Shown here: piece by piece, positions 1 through 15,000 of the stretch
How positions within the stretch are numbered: the first letter of the stretch is position 1
Layout: every line of letters begins with the position of its first letter
Assembly (NCBI RefSeq): GCF_032118995.1
Contig: NC_092663.1
Span: 3,658,001-3,722,000, forward strand
Length of the DNA: 64,000 bases
From: Asterias amurensis
Taxonomy: Eukaryota > Echinodermata > Asteroidea > Forcipulatida > Asteriidae
Reading direction: 5' to 3'
Position numbers and translations under genes: made by a program
Notes under the pieces: model-generated
What the model saw: only the letters and a program-made list of their open reading frames with translations
Told to the model about the DNA's origin: nothing
The model's database searches: none

Positions 1-3000
1 TTTTTTACTTGGTAAACGAATATAATTACCTTCAGCACATCCCAAGACAGTTAACTCAATAGTTGCTTCGCTGACACCTGAGACATCAATGAACTTGATC
101 TGGAGTTCCTTTATACCTTCTAGTGATGGTTCGTTCATGGGAAATACCTTGACTTCTGATTGAATACCCTCAATAGTCAAGGTAAACTGTGAACAGGAGA
201 ATGGGAGTATCTGCTTTACTTCAAGATTCATAATCAATGAGCACATTGTTAAAAAATAAAAATGAAAAAAATAAATAAAAGTGGATTAGTTAAAAACTGT
301 TCTCACTCACCTCCGTGATTGTATTTTTGATCACCACTTGCTTGAAATCTTTCTCGTCTACTCTCTTTGCAAGTAATGTGAAAGTGAATTTGACTGACTG
401 TGGTGGCTTTGATCCTGTCTTTGGTGTGGTCATTCTTTCTGCTTGTCCAGAAGTAACACTTGATGTGATTTTCTTCAAAGTGATCAGAACTCCACGAACA
501 TTGACATTGCTATTGAACTTTCGCTCTAAAACAGCACTGTTGCCAACAGACTGCTCAATTGGCAACTCGGAAAATGTGAGAAAGCCTGACTCATCTGTGA
601 AAAGATTTCCATTTGTCTGGTCCTTTGTCTCTACACCGCTTTCGCTATCCATATTTTGAAGACAGTACCCTGAACAGACAGAAATGGGTTTTATTAACAC
701 TGAAAGTTTTTTTTTTATCAGATCTAAGGTTATTGCTATAGTCATTTTTATTTCTCAGAATATAAAACTGTATGTCTTTACCCTCTGTGGTTGAAACCAG
801 AGATGTTGTTGAGGTTGTTGTTCGTTCTGTGGTTGTCTGAGTTGGTGTTGTAACTGCCACAGTGCTAGTTGATTCTTCGGTTGTCGTTGTTGGTGTTGTC
901 ACAGAGACTGCTGTAGTTGTTACCTGGGTTGTGGTGAATTCTGGGACAAAACAAAAAGAGGGGATTGGAATCAGTTTGATATACAAACAAAAGGACTAGG
1001 TCTTTAGACTTTTTATTTTTAAGGGTTGCCTATTTGTATCGTGAATTTGGAAAAAACAAATCATTTATCACGTACAACTAACAGGAATACTGTATTCCTG
1101 CTACTACGACTTACCTTCTGCACAGCCCAATACATGTAGTTCCAAAGTTGCAGACGAAACACCAGTGACCTCTAGGACAGTCACACGGAATGCCACAACC
1201 CCTTTAATGACTTCATTTCCAGTTTTTAAGAACTTCTGCAAGGGTTGATCACTGACTGGTGTGAATGTGATCACCTGTGAGGAGAGAATTATAAAGTGAA
1301 CCTCAGAAATTACCCTTGATGCAACTTCTTCAGATATCTTCACATGTTTTATAATACTTGACTCTGAAAATAAGAGTGTTAGATTATTTGTTATATTCAC
1401 CTTTGGTTCTTGGTTGTCTTCCAGCAACAGGGGCTTAAAGTCATCGTCTGTCTCCTTCTTGGTGAAGAATTTGACAGTCACAGACACAAGTTCCTCAGTT
1501 CCTGACGGAGATGGTGTCGAGGAAGATGATGATGGAACAAGCCTAATGCTGATTGCTCTGATAGAGGCTGATCTTGTTAAAGTGCCATCAACACTGGGCG
1601 GGTAGTTGTCTCCCACAACTAAAGGCAAGGTGTCGAACTTGATGTAAGTTGTTCCATTTTCTACTTGTAAAGTAATTAGATCAGAGGTAGGTGTAAAACC
1701 TTTCTGAAGGCCTTCTTCACCATCCATATTCTCCAAACAGTAACCTGCAAGGTAAATAAATCAGTAATCGTATGAAAGTCATGTATGTTTGTGCAAAAAG
1801 CTGTAAGAATGAAGTTTTGGTTGACTATAAGTTATTCTTAATTACCTTGAGTTGTTGATAGCTGATGACTTGTAGTGCTGCTGGTCTTGGTTGTTGTAGC
1901 GGTCGTTGGTGCTTTAGGTTTTATGAAAAGTGCATAACAATTTAGAACATCAGGGATAAATATTATTCATTTTGGTTTTTACCCATATACACCATTGAGT
2001 GTTTATTACTGTATACTTGGTACTTACCTCAGTACTGTGAAAAAAATCACATACATATTACTCGGGTGGGAATATTCAGTGGCCAGAGGCAGTTCATTAC
2101 GTTAATAAATTCTCAATAACAAAATCAAGTAGCAAAATTTGAACTCTGTCTGAGTTGAACAAACTGACCTGACTTTATAGTAGTTAAAAGATATTTTGTT
2201 AGTCTGTAGCAATGAAAGGATTCATTATGCATAACAAAAAACATTGCAAGTGTGAAGAGACAAATGGATTCGCTTACGAGGAGGACGGCCCTTGATGGTA
2301 GTAGTCGATAGCAAAGTGTCTCCTGTTGGCAAACCTAAAGGATTAATCAAAATATTTTTTAATGTTCAGAACACAACAGAATGAATCCATCCAAGATGCT
2401 CATACATTTTTCCTGGTATTATAGTAAACACATGCACTTGTTATCAAGACTCTTCTCTTAATAAGTACAATTATTTTACCTTTAGTTGTAGGGGATTTGG
2501 TTGTCACATATTCTGTTGTTGAAAACTCTGTAAAAGCAAAAGTTATTGTTCAATAATTAGTTGTTTGTAGAATATTACTATAGTAAAGGGTTAACGTGAA
2601 TGTTGTAAAGAAATAGGTAATGTTTTAAAACCCTGTTTCAATGGAGAATAAGAAGAAATCACAAACCAACAAACCTAGTGGATAACAGGATAAGATGTGT
2701 CAAAAATTACTTTGAGAAAAGTATTTCCATATGTGGTAATGTGCAATTTGTACCAAAACTTGTCTTTGTAATTGTCCAACAAAATTTAATGCTAAAACAC
2801 TTTGGGGGGGGGGGGGGGTTCTTTACTTTGTAAACGAATGTGATTACCTTCAGCACATCCCAAGACAGTTAACTCAATAGTTGCTCCGCTGACACCTGAG
2901 ACATCAATGAACCTGATCTGGAGTTCCTTTATACCTTCTAGTGATGGTTCGTTCATGGGAAATACCTTCATTTCTGATTGAATACCCTCAATAGACAAGG

Positions 3001-6000
3001 TAAACTGTGAACAGGAGAATGGAAGTTTTTGCTTTACTTCAAGATTCATAATCAATGAGCAAATTGTTAAAAAATAAAAAGGAAAAAAATAAATAAAAGT
3101 GGAGTAGTTAAAAACTGTTCTCACTCACCTCCGTGATTGTATTTTTGATCACCACTTGCTTGAAATCTTTCTCGTCTACTCTCTTAGCAAGTAATGTGAA
3201 AGTGAATTTGACTGACTGTGGTGTTGTTGATCCTGTCTTTGGTGTGGTCATTCCTTCTGCTTGTCCAGAAGTAACACTTGATGTGATTTTCTTCAAAGTG
3301 ATCAGAACTCCACGAACATTGACATTGCTATTGAACTTTCGCTCTAAAACAGCACTGTTGCCAACAGACTGCTCAATTGGCAACTCGGAAAATGTGAGAA
3401 AGCCTGACTCATCTGTGAAAAGATTTCCTCTTGTCTGGTCCTTTGTCTCTACACCGCTTTCGCTATCCATATTTTGAAGACAGTACCCTGAATGAACAGA
3501 AATGGGTACTATTAACAATGAAAGTTTTTTAAAATCAGATCTAAGGTTACTACTATAGTAATGTTTACTCTTCAGAACATAAAACTGTATGTATTTACCC
3601 TCTGTTGTTGAAACCAGAGATGTTGTTGAGGTTGTTGTTCGTTCTGTGGTTGTCTGAGTTGGTGTTGTAACTGCCACAGTGCTAGTTGATTCTTCGGTTG
3701 TCGTTGTTGGTGTTGTCACAGAGACTGCTGTAGTTGTTACCTGGGTTGTGGTGAATTCTGGGACAAAACAAAAAGAGGGGATTGGAATCAGTTTGATATA
3801 CAAACAAAAGGACTAGGTCTTCAGACTTTTTATTTTTAAGGGTTGCCTATTTGTATCGTGCATTTGGAAAAAACAAATCATTTATCACGTACAACTAACA
3901 GGAATACTGTATTCCTGCTACTACGACTTACCTTCTGCACAGCCCAATACATGTAGTTCCAAAGTTGCAGACGAAACACCAGTGACCTCTAGGACAGTCA
4001 CACGGAATGCCACAACCCCTTTAATGACTTCATTTCCAGTTTTTAAGAACTTCTGCAAGGGTTGATCACTGACTGGTGTGAATGTGATCACCTGTGGGGA
4101 GAGAATTATAAAGTGAACCTCAGAAATTACCCTTGATGCAACTTCTTCAGATATCTTCACATGTTTTATAATACTTGACTCTGAAAATAAGAGTGTTAGA
4201 TTATTTGTTATATTCACCTTTGGTTCTTGGTTGTCTTCCAGCAACAGGGGCTTAAAGTCATCGTCTGTCTCCTTCTTGGTGAATAATTTGACAGTCACAG
4301 ACACAAGTTCCTCAGTTCCTGACGGAGATGGTGTCGAGGAAGATGATGATGGAACAAGCCTAATGCTGATTGCTCTGATAGAGGCTGATCTTGTTAAAGT
4401 GCCATCAACACTGGGCGGGTAGTTGTCTCCCACAACTAAAGGCAAGGTGTCGAACTTGATGTAAGTTGTTCCATTTTCTACTTGTAAAGTAATTAGATCT
4501 GAGGTAGGTGTAAAACCTTTCTGAAGGCCTTCTTCACCATCCATATTCTCCAAACAGTAACCTGCAAGGTAAATAAATCAGTAATCGTATGAAAGTCATG
4601 TATGTTTGTGCAAAAAGCTGTAAAAATGAATGCTTGGTTGATTATCGGTTATTCTTAATTACCTGGAGTTGTTGATAGTTGAGGAGTTGTGGTGCTGACA
4701 GTACTGCTAGTTGTAGTTTGCGTAGTTGTTGAGACTTCTAAAACGGCAAGAAAGTACTGGTGTTAATTAATTCTATCTGTGGTGATACCTAATGTTAGCA
4801 AATGTGTATTGAGTGATCTGAAATCATAAAACCCTGGCAGACCAACCGAACAAATTTTTAGTCAAACTGAGTTTTATTGAGGCAAAAAGTTTTTTACTTG
4901 GTAAACGAATATAATTACCTTCAGCACATCCCAAGACAGTTAACTCAATAGTTGCTTCGCTGACACCTGAGACATCAATGAACTTGATCTGGAGTTCCTT
5001 TATACCTTCTAGTGATGGTTCGTTCATGGGAAATACCTTGACTTCTGATTGAATACCCTCAATAGTCAAGGTAAACTGTGAACAGGAGAATGGGAGTATC
5101 TGCTTTACTTCAAGATTCATAATCAATGAGCAAATTGTTAAAAAATAAAAATGAAAAAAATAAATAAAAGTGGATTAGTTAAAAACTGTTCTCACTCACC
5201 TCCGTGATTGTATTTTTGATCACCACTTGCTTGAAATCTTTCTCGTCTACTCTCTTTGCAAGTAATGTGAAAGTGAATTTGACTGACTGTGGTGGCTTTG
5301 ATCCTGTCTTTGGTGTGGTCATTCTTTCTGCTTGTCCAGAAGTAACACTTGATGTGATTTTCTTCAAAGTGATCAGAACTCCACGAACATTGACATTGCT
5401 ATTGAACTTTCGCTCTAAAACAGCACTGTTGCCAACAGACTGCTCAATTGGCAACTCGGAAAATGTGAGAAAGCCTGACTCATCTGTGAAAAGATTTCCA
5501 TTTGTCTGGTCCTTTGTCTCTACACCGCTTTCGCTATCCATATTTTGAAGACAGTACCCTGAACAGACAGAAATGGGTATTATTAACACTGAAAGTTTTT
5601 TTTTTATCAGATCTAAGGTTATTGCTATAGTCATTTTTATTTCTCAGAATATAAAACTGTATGTCTTTACCCTCTGTGGTTGAAACCAGAGATGTTGTTG
5701 AGGTTGTTGTTCGTTCTGTGGTTGTCTGAGTTGGTGTTGTAACTGCTACAGTGCTAGTTGATTCTTCGGTTGTCGTTGTTGGTGTTGTCACAGAGACTGC
5801 TGTAGTTGTTACCTGGGTTGTGGTGAATTCTGGGACAAAACAAAAAGAGGGGATTGGAATCAGTTTGATATACAAACAAAAGGACTAGGTCTTTAGACTT
5901 TTTATTTTTAAGGGTTGCCTATTTGTATCGTGAATTTGGAAAAAACAAATCATTTATCACGTACAACTAACAGGAATACTGTATTCCTGCTACTACGACT

Positions 6001-9000
6001 TACCTTCTGCACAGCCCAATACATGTAGTTCCAAAGTTGCAGACGAAACACCAGTGACCTCTAGGACAGTCACACGGAATGCCACAACCCCTTTAATGAC
6101 TTCATTTCCAGTTTTTAAGAACTTCTGCAAGGGTTGATCACTGACTGGTGTGAATGTGATCACCTGTGAGGAGAGAATTATAAAGTGAACCTCAGAAATT
6201 ACCCTTGATGCAACTTCTTCAGATATCTTCACATGTTTTATAATACTTGACTCTGAAAATAAGAGTGTTAGATTATTTGTTATATTCACCTTTGGTTCTT
6301 GGTTGTCTTCCAGCAACAGGGGCTTAAAGTCATCGTCTGTCTCCTTCTTGGTGAATAATTTGACAGTCACAGACACAAGTTCCTCAGTTCCTGACGGAGA
6401 TGGTGTCGAGGAAGATGATGATGGAACAAGCCTAATGCTGATTGCTCTGATAGAGGCTGATCTTGTTAAAGTGCCATCAACACTGGGCGGGTAGTTGTCT
6501 CCCACAACTAAAGGCAAGGTGTCGAACTTGATGTAAGTTGTTCCATTTTGTACTTGTAAAGTAATTAGATCTGAGGTAGGTGTAAAACCTTTCTGAAGGC
6601 CTTCTTCACCATCCATATTCTCCAAACAGTAACCTGCAAGGTAAATAAATCAGTAATCGTATGAAAGTCATGTATGTTTGTGCAAAAAGCTGTAAGAATG
6701 AAGTTTTGGTTGACTATAAGTTATTCTTAATTACCTTGAGTTGTTGATAGCTGATGACTTGTAGTGCTGCTGGTCTTGGTTGTTGTAGCGGTCGTTGGTG
6801 CTTTAGGTTTTATGAAAAGTGCATAACAATTTAGAACATCAGGGATAAATATTATTCATTTTGGTTTTTACCCATATACACCATTGAGTGTTTATTACTG
6901 TATACTTGGTACTTACCTCAGTACTGTGAAAAAAATCACATACATATTACTCGGGTGGGAATATTCAGTGGCCAGAGGCAGTTCATTACGTTAATAAATT
7001 CTCAATAACAAAATCAAGTAGCAAAATTTGAACTCTGTCTGAGTTGAACAAACTGACCTGACTTTATAGTAGTTAAAAGATATTTTGTTAGTCTGTAGCA
7101 ATGAAAGGATTCATTATGCATAACAAAAAACATTGCAAGTGTGAAGAGACAAATGGATTCGCTTACGAGGAGGACGGCCCTTGATGGTAGTAGTCGATAG
7201 CAAAGTGTCTCCTGTTGGCAAACCTAAAGGATTAATCAAAATATTTTTTAATGTTCAGAACACAACAGAATGAATCCATCCAAGATGCTCATACATTTTT
7301 CCTGGTATTATAGTAAACACATGCACTTGTTATCAAGACTCTTCTCTTAATAAGTACAATTATTTTACCTTTAGTTGTAGGGGATTTGGTTGTCACATAT
7401 TCTGTTGTTGAAAACTCTGTAAAAGCAAAAGTTATTGTTCAATAATTAGTTGTTTGTAGAATATTACTATAGTAAAGGGTTAACGTGAATGTTGTAAAGA
7501 AATAGGTAATGTTTTAAAACCCTGTTTCAATGGAGAATAAGAAGAAATCACAAACCAACAAACCTAGTGGATAACAGGATAAGATGTGTCAAAAATTACT
7601 TTGAGAAAAGTATTTCCATATGTGGTAATGTGCAATTTGTACCAAAACTTGTCTTTGTAATTGTCCAACAAAATTTAATGCTAAAACACTTTGGGGGGGG
7701 GGGGGGGGAGGGGGTTCTTTACTTTGTAAACGAATGTGATTACCTTCAGCACATCCCAAGACAGTTAACTCAATAGTTGCTCCGCTGACACCTGAGACAT
7801 CAATGAACCTGATCTGGAGTTCCTTTATACCTTCTAGTGATGGTTCGTTCATGGGAAATACCTTCATTTCTGATTGAATACCCTCAATAGACAAGGTAAA
7901 CTGTGAACAGGAGAATGGAAGTTTTTGCTTTACTTCAAGATTCATAATCAATGAGCAAATTGTTAAAAAATAAAAAGGAAAAAAATAAATAAAAGTGGAT
8001 TAGTTAAAAACTGTTCTCACTCACCTCCGTGATTGTATTTTTGATCACCACTTGCTTGAAATCTTTCTCGTCTACTCTCTTAGCAAGTAATGTGAAAGTG
8101 AATTTGACTGACTGTGGTGGCGTTGATCCTGTCTTTGGTGTGGTCATTCCTTCTGCTTGTCCAGAAGTAACACTTGATGTGATTTTCTTCAAAGTGATCA
8201 GAACTCCACGAACATTGACATTGCTATTGAACTTTCGCTCTAAAACAGCACTGTTGCCAACAGACTGCTCAATTGGCAACTCGGAAAATGTGAGAAAGCC
8301 TGACTCATCTGTGAAAAGATTTCCTCTTGTCTGGTCCTTTGTCTCTACACCGCTTTCGCTATCCATATTTTGAAGACAGTACCCTGAATGAACAAAAATG
8401 GGTACTATTAACAATGAAAGTTTTTTTAAATCAGATCTAAGGTTACTACTATAGTAATGTTTACTCTTCAGAACATAAAACTGTATGTATTTACCCTCTG
8501 TGGTTGAAACCAGAGATGTTGTTGAGGTTGTTGTTCGTTCTGTGGTTGTCTGAGTTGGTGTTGTAACTGCCACAGTGCTAGTTGATTCTTCGGTTGTCGT
8601 TGTTGGTGTTGTCACAGAGACTGCTGTAGTTGTTACCTGGGTTGTGGTGAATTCTGGGACAAAACAAAAAGAGGGGATTGGAATCAGTTTGATATACAAA
8701 CAAAAGGACTAGGTCTTCAGACTTTTTATTTTTAAGGGTTGCCTATTTGTATCGTGCATTTGGAAAAAACAAATCATTTATCACGTACAACTAACAGGAA
8801 TACTGTATTCCTGCTACTACGACTTACCTTCTGCACAGCCCAATACATGTAGTTCCAAAGTTGCAGACGAAACACCAGTGACCTCTAGGACAGTCACACG
8901 GAATGCCACAACCCCTTTAATGACTTCATTTCCAGTTTTTAAGAACTTCTGCAAGGGTTGATCACTGACTGGTGTGAATGTGATCACCTGTGGGGAGAGA

Positions 9001-12000
9001 ATTATAAAGTGAACCTCAGAAATTACCCTTGATGCAACTTCTTCAGATATCTTCACATGTTTTATAATACTTGACTCTGAAAATAAGAGTGTTAGATTAT
9101 TTGTTATATTCACCTTTGGTTCTTGGTTGTCTTCCAGCAACAGGGGCTTAAAGTCATCGTCTGTCTCCTTCTTGGAGAATAATTTGACAGTCACAGACAC
9201 AAGTTCCTCAGTTCCTGACGGAGATGGTGTCGAGGAAGATGATGATGGAACAAGCCTAATGCTGATTGCTCTGATAGAGGCTGATCTTGTTAAAGTGCCA
9301 TCAACACTGGGCGGGTAGTTGTCTCCCACAACTAAAGGCAAGGTGTCGAACTTGATGTAAGTTGTTCCATTTTCTACTTGTAAAGTAATTAGATCTGAGG
9401 TAGGTGTAAAACCTTTCTGAAGGCCTTCTTCACCATCCATATTCTCCAAACAGTAACCTGCAAGGTAAATAAATCAGTAATCGTATGAAAGTCATGTATG
9501 TTTGTGCAAAAAGCTGTAAAAATGAATGCTTGGTTGATTATCGGTTATTCTTAATTACCTGGAGTTGTTGATAGTTGAGGAGTTGTGGTGCTGACAGTAC
9601 TGCTAGTTGTAGTTTGCGTAGTTGTTGAGACTTCTAAAACGGCAAGAAAGTACTGGTGTTAATTAATTCTATCTGTGGTGATACCTAATGCTAGCAAATG
9701 TGTATTGAGTGATCTGAAATCATAAAACCCTGGCAGACCAAATGAACAAATTTTTAGTCAAACTGAGTTTTATTGAGGGAAAAAGTTTTTTACTTGGTAA
9801 ACGAATATAATTACCTTCAGCACATCCCAAGACAGTTAACTCAATAGTTGCTCCGCTGACACCTGAGACATCAATAAACCTGATCTGGAGTTCCTTTATA
9901 CCTTCTAGTGATGGTTCGTTCATGGGAAATACCTTCACTTCTGATTGAATACCCTCAATAGACAAGGTAAACTGTGAACAGGAGAATGGGAGTATGTGCT
10001 TTACTTCAAGATTCATAATCAATGAGCACATTGTTAAAAAATAAAAAGGAAAAAAAATAAATAAAAGTGGATTAGTTAAAAACTGTTCTCACTCACCTCC
10101 GTGATTGTATTTTTGATCACCACTTGCTTGAAATCTTTCTCGTCTACTCTCTTTGCAAGTAATGTGAAAGTGAATTTGACTGACTGTGGTGGCGTTGATC
10201 CTGTCTTTGGTGTGGTCATTCCTTCTGCTTGTCCAGAAGTAACACTTGATGTGATTTTCTTCAAAGTGATCAGAACTCCACGAACATTGACATTGCTATT
10301 GAACTTTCGCTCTAAAACAGCACTGTTGCCAACAGACTGCTCAATTGGCAACTCGGAAAATGTGAGAAAGCCTGACTCATCTGTGAAAAGATTTCCTCTT
10401 GTCTGGTCCTTCGTCTCTACACCGCTTTCGCTATCCATATTTTGAAGACAGTACCCTGAATGAACAGAAATGGGTATTATTAACAATGAAAGTTTTTTAA
10501 AATCAGATCTAAGGTTACTACTATAGTAATGTTTACTCTTCAGAACATAAAACTGTATGTATTTACCCTCTGTTGTTGAAACCAGAGATGTTGTTGAGGT
10601 TGTTGTTCGTTCTGTGGTTGTCCGAGTTGGTGTTGTAACTGCCACAGTGCTAGTTGATTCTTCGGTTGTCGTTGTTGGTGTTGTCACAGAGACTGCTGTA
10701 GTTGTTACCTGGGTTGTGGTGAATTCTGGGACAAAACAAAAAGAGGGGACTGGAATCAGTTTGATATACAAACAAAAGGACTAGGTCTTCAGACTTTTTA
10801 TTTTTAAGGGTTGCCTATTTGTATCGTGCATTTGGAAAAAACAAATCATTTATCACGTACAACTAACAGGAATACTGTGTTCCTGCTACTACGACTTACC
10901 TTCTGCACAGCCCAATACATGTAGTTCCAAAGTTGCAGACGAAACACCAGTGACCTCTAGGACAGTCACACGGAATGCCACAACCCCTTTAATGACTTCA
11001 TTTCCAGTTTTTAAGAACTTCTGCAAGGGTTGATCACTGACTGGTGTGAATGTGATCACCTGTGGGGAGAGAATTATAAAGTGAACCTCAGAAATTACCC
11101 TTGATGCAACTTCTTCAGATATCTTCACATGTTTTATAATACTTGACTCTGAAAATAAGAGTGTTAGATTATTTGTTATATTCACCTTTGGTTCTTGGTT
11201 GTCTTCCAGCAACAGGGGCTTAAAGTCATCGTCTGTCTCCTTCTTGGTGAAGAATTTGACAGTCACAGACACAAGTTCCTCAGTTCCTGACGGAGATGGT
11301 GTCGAGGAAGATGATGATGGAACAAGCCTAATGCTGATTGCTCTGATAGAGGCTGATCTTGTTAAAGTGCCATCAACACTGGGCGGGTAGTTGTCTCCCA
11401 CAACTAAAGGCAAGGTGTCGAACTTGATGTAAGTTGTTCCATTTTCTACTTGTAAAGTAATTAGATCTGAGGTAGGTGTAAAACCTTTCTGAAGGCCTTC
11501 TTCACCATCCATATTCTCCAAACAGTAACCTGCAAGGTAAATAAATCAGTAATCGTATGAAAGTCATGTATGTTTGTGCAAAAAGCTGTAAGAATGAAGT
11601 TTTGGTTGACTATAAGTTATTCTTAATTACCTTGAGTTGTTGATAGCTGATGACTTGTAGTGCTGCTGGTCTTGGTTGTTGTAGCGGTCGTTGGTGCTTT
11701 AGGTTTTATGAAAAGTGCATAACAATTTAGAACATCAGGGATAAATATTATTCATTTTGGTTTTTACCCATATACACCATTGAGTGTTTATTACTGTATA
11801 CTTGGTACTTACCTCAGTACTGTGAAAAAAATCACATACATATTACTCGGGTGGGAATATTCAGTGGCCAGAGGCAGTTCATTACGTTAATAAATTCTCA
11901 ATAACAAAATCAAGTAGCAAAATTTGAACTCTGTCTGAGTTGAACAAACTGACCTGACTTTATAGTAGTTAAAAGATATTTTGTTAGTCTGTAGCAATGA

Positions 12001-15000
12001 AAGGATTCATTATGCATAACAAAAAACATTGCAAGTGTGAAGAGACAAATGGATTCGCTTACGAGGAGGACGGCCCTTGATGGTAGTAGTCGATAGCAAA
12101 GTGTCTCCTGTTGGCAAACCTAAAGGATTAATCAAAATATTTTTTAATGTTCAGAACACAACAGAATGAATCCATCCAAGATGCTCATACATTTTTCCTG
12201 GTATTATAGTAAACACATGCACTTGTTATCAAGACTCTTCTCTTAATAAGTACAATTATTTTACCTTTAGTTGTAGGGGATTTGGTTGTCACATATTCTG
12301 TTGTTGAAAACTCTGTAAAAGCAAAAGTTATTGTTCAATAATTAGTTGTTTGTAGAATATTACTATAGTAAAGGGTTAACGTGAATGTTGTAAAGAAATA
12401 GGTAATGTTTTAAAACCCTGTTTCAATGGAGAATAAGAAGAAATCACAAACCAACAAACCTAGTGGATAACAGGATAAGATGTGTCAAAAATTACTTTGA
12501 GAAAAGTATTTCCATATGTGGTAATGTGCAATTTGTACCAAAACTTGTCTTTGTAATTGTCCAACAAAATTTAATGCTAAAACACTTTGGGGGGGGGGGG
12601 AGGGGGTTCTTTACTTTGTAAACGAATGTGATTACCTTCAGCACATCCCAAGACAGTTAACTCAATAGTTGCTCCGCTGACACCTGAGACATCAATGAAC
12701 CTGATCTGGAGTTCCTTTATACCTTCTAGTGATGGTTCGTTCATGGGAAATACCTTCATTTCTGATTGAATACCCTCAATAGACAAGGTAAACTGTGAAC
12801 AGGAGAATGGAAGTTTTTGCTTTACTTCAAGATTCATAATCAATGAGCAAATTGTTAAAAAATAAAAAGGAAAAAAATAAATAAAAGTGGATTAGTTAAA
12901 AACTGTTCTCACTCACCTCCGTGATTGTATTTTTGATCACCACTTGCTTGAAATCTTTCTCGTCTACTCTCTTAGCAAGTAATGTGAAAGTGAATTTGAC
13001 TGACTGTGGTGTTGTTGATCCTGTCTTTGGTGTGGTCATTCCTTCTGCTTGTCCAGAAGTAACACTTGATGTGATTTTCTTCAAAGTGATCAGAACTCCA
13101 CGAACATTGACATTGCTATTGAACTTTCGCTCTAAAACAGCACTGTTGCCAACAGACTGCTCAATTGGCAACTCGGAAAATGTGAGAAAGCCTGACTCAT
13201 CTGTGAAAAGATTTCCTCTTGTCTGGTCCTTTGTCTCTACACCGCTTTCGCTATCCATATTTTGAAGACAGTACCCTGAATGAACAAAAATGGGTACTAT
13301 TAACAATGAAAGTTTTTTAAAATCAGATCTAAGGTTACTACTATAGTAATGTTTACTCTTCAGAACATAAAACTGTATGTATTTACCCTCTGTTGTTGAA
13401 ACCAGAGATGTTGTTGAGGTTGTTGTTCGTTCTGTGGTTGTCTGAGTTGGTGTTGTAACTGCCACAGTGCTAGTTGATTCTTCGGTTGTCGTTGTTGGTG
13501 TTGTCACAGAGACTGCTGTAGTTGTTACCTGGGTTGTGGTGAATTCTGGGACAAAACAAAAAGAGGGGATTGGAATCAGTTTGATATACAAACAAAAGGA
13601 CTAGGTCTTCAGACTTTTTATTTTTAAGGGTTGCCTATTTGTATCGTGCATTTGGAAAAAACAAATCATTTATCACGTACAACTAACAGGAATACTGTAT
13701 TCCTGCTACTACGACTTACCTTCTGCACAGCCCAATACATGTAGTTCCAAAGTTGCAGACGAAACACCAGTGACCTCTAGGACAGTCACACGGAATGCCA
13801 CAACCCCTTTAATGACTTCATTTCCAGTTTTTAAGAACTTCTGCAAGGGTTGATCACTGACTGGTGTGAATGTGATCACCTGTGGGGAGAGAATTATAAA
13901 GTGAACCTCAGAAATTACCCTTGATGCAACTTCTTCAGATATCTTCACATGTTTTATAATACTTGACTCTGAAAATAAGAGTGTTAGATTATTTGTTATA
14001 TTCACCTTTGGTTCTTGGTTGTCTTCCAGCAACAGGGGCTTAAAGTCATCGTCTGTCTCCTTCTTGGTGAATAATTTGACAGTCACAGACACAAGTTCCT
14101 CAGTTCCTGACGGAGATGGTGTCGAGGAAGATGATGATGGAACAAGCCTAATGCTGATTGCTCTGATAGAGGCTGATCTTGTTAAAGTGCCATCAACACT
14201 GGGCGGGTAGTTGTCTCCCACAACTAAAGGCAAGGTGTCGAACTTGATGTAAGTTGTTCCATTTTCTACTTGTAAAGTAATTAGATCTGAGGTAGGTGTA
14301 AAACCTTTCTGAAGGCCTTCTTCACCATCCATATTCTCCAAACAGTAACCTGCAAGGTAAATAAATCAGTAATCGTATGAAAGTCATGTATGTTTGTGCA
14401 AAAAGCTGTAAAAATGAATGCTTGGTTGATTATCGGTTATTCTTAATTACCTGGAGTTGTTGATAGTTGAGGAGTTGTGGTGCTGACAGTACTGCTAGTT
14501 GTAGTTTGCGTAGTTGTTGAGACTTCTAAAACGGCAAGAAAGTACTGGTGTTAATTAATTCTATCTGTGGTGATACCTAATGCTAGCAAATGTGTATTGA
14601 GTGATCTGAAATCATAAAACCCTGGCAGACCAAATGAACAAATTTTTAGTCAAACTGAGTTTTATTGAGGGAAAAAGTTTTTTACTTGGTAAACGAATAT
14701 AATTACCTTCAGCACATCCCAAGACAGTTAACTCAATAGTTGCTCCGCTGACACCTGAGACATCAATAAACCTGATCTGGAGTTCCTTTATACCTTCTAG
14801 TGATGGTTCGTTCATGGGAAATACCTTCACTTCTGATTGAATACCCTCAATAGACAAGGTAAACTGTGAACAGGAGAATGGGAGTATGTGCTTTACTTCA
14901 AGATTCATAATCAATGAGCACATTGTTAAAAAATAAAAAGGAAAAAAAATAAATAAAAGTGGATTAGTTAAAAACTGTTCTCACTCACCTCCGTGATTGT

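Noticed and set aside
315-659. Recurring plus-strand open frame of 114 codons opposite B exon 1, in nearly every unit
   Set aside because: It is the reverse reading of a conserved exon; it recurs only because the exon recurs, and shows no splice or start context of its own.
645-986. Separate short protein starting with M-Y-I-K-L-I-P-I-P upstream of the Thr-rich stretch
   Set aside because: The Met lies in the intron before the T1 acceptor CCCAG; the downstream part continues past the T1 donor. It is read-through of intron, exon and intron.
1414-1605. Recurring plus-strand open frame of 63 codons opposite A exon 1
   Set aside because: Same reason: antisense shadow of the Ser-rich part of A exon 1.
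10557-10784. Val-rich plus-strand open frame of 75 codons
   Set aside because: Antisense of the Thr-rich T1 exon (ACA/ACC codons read backwards as TGT/GGT and, in the next frame, GTT/GTG); no independent support.
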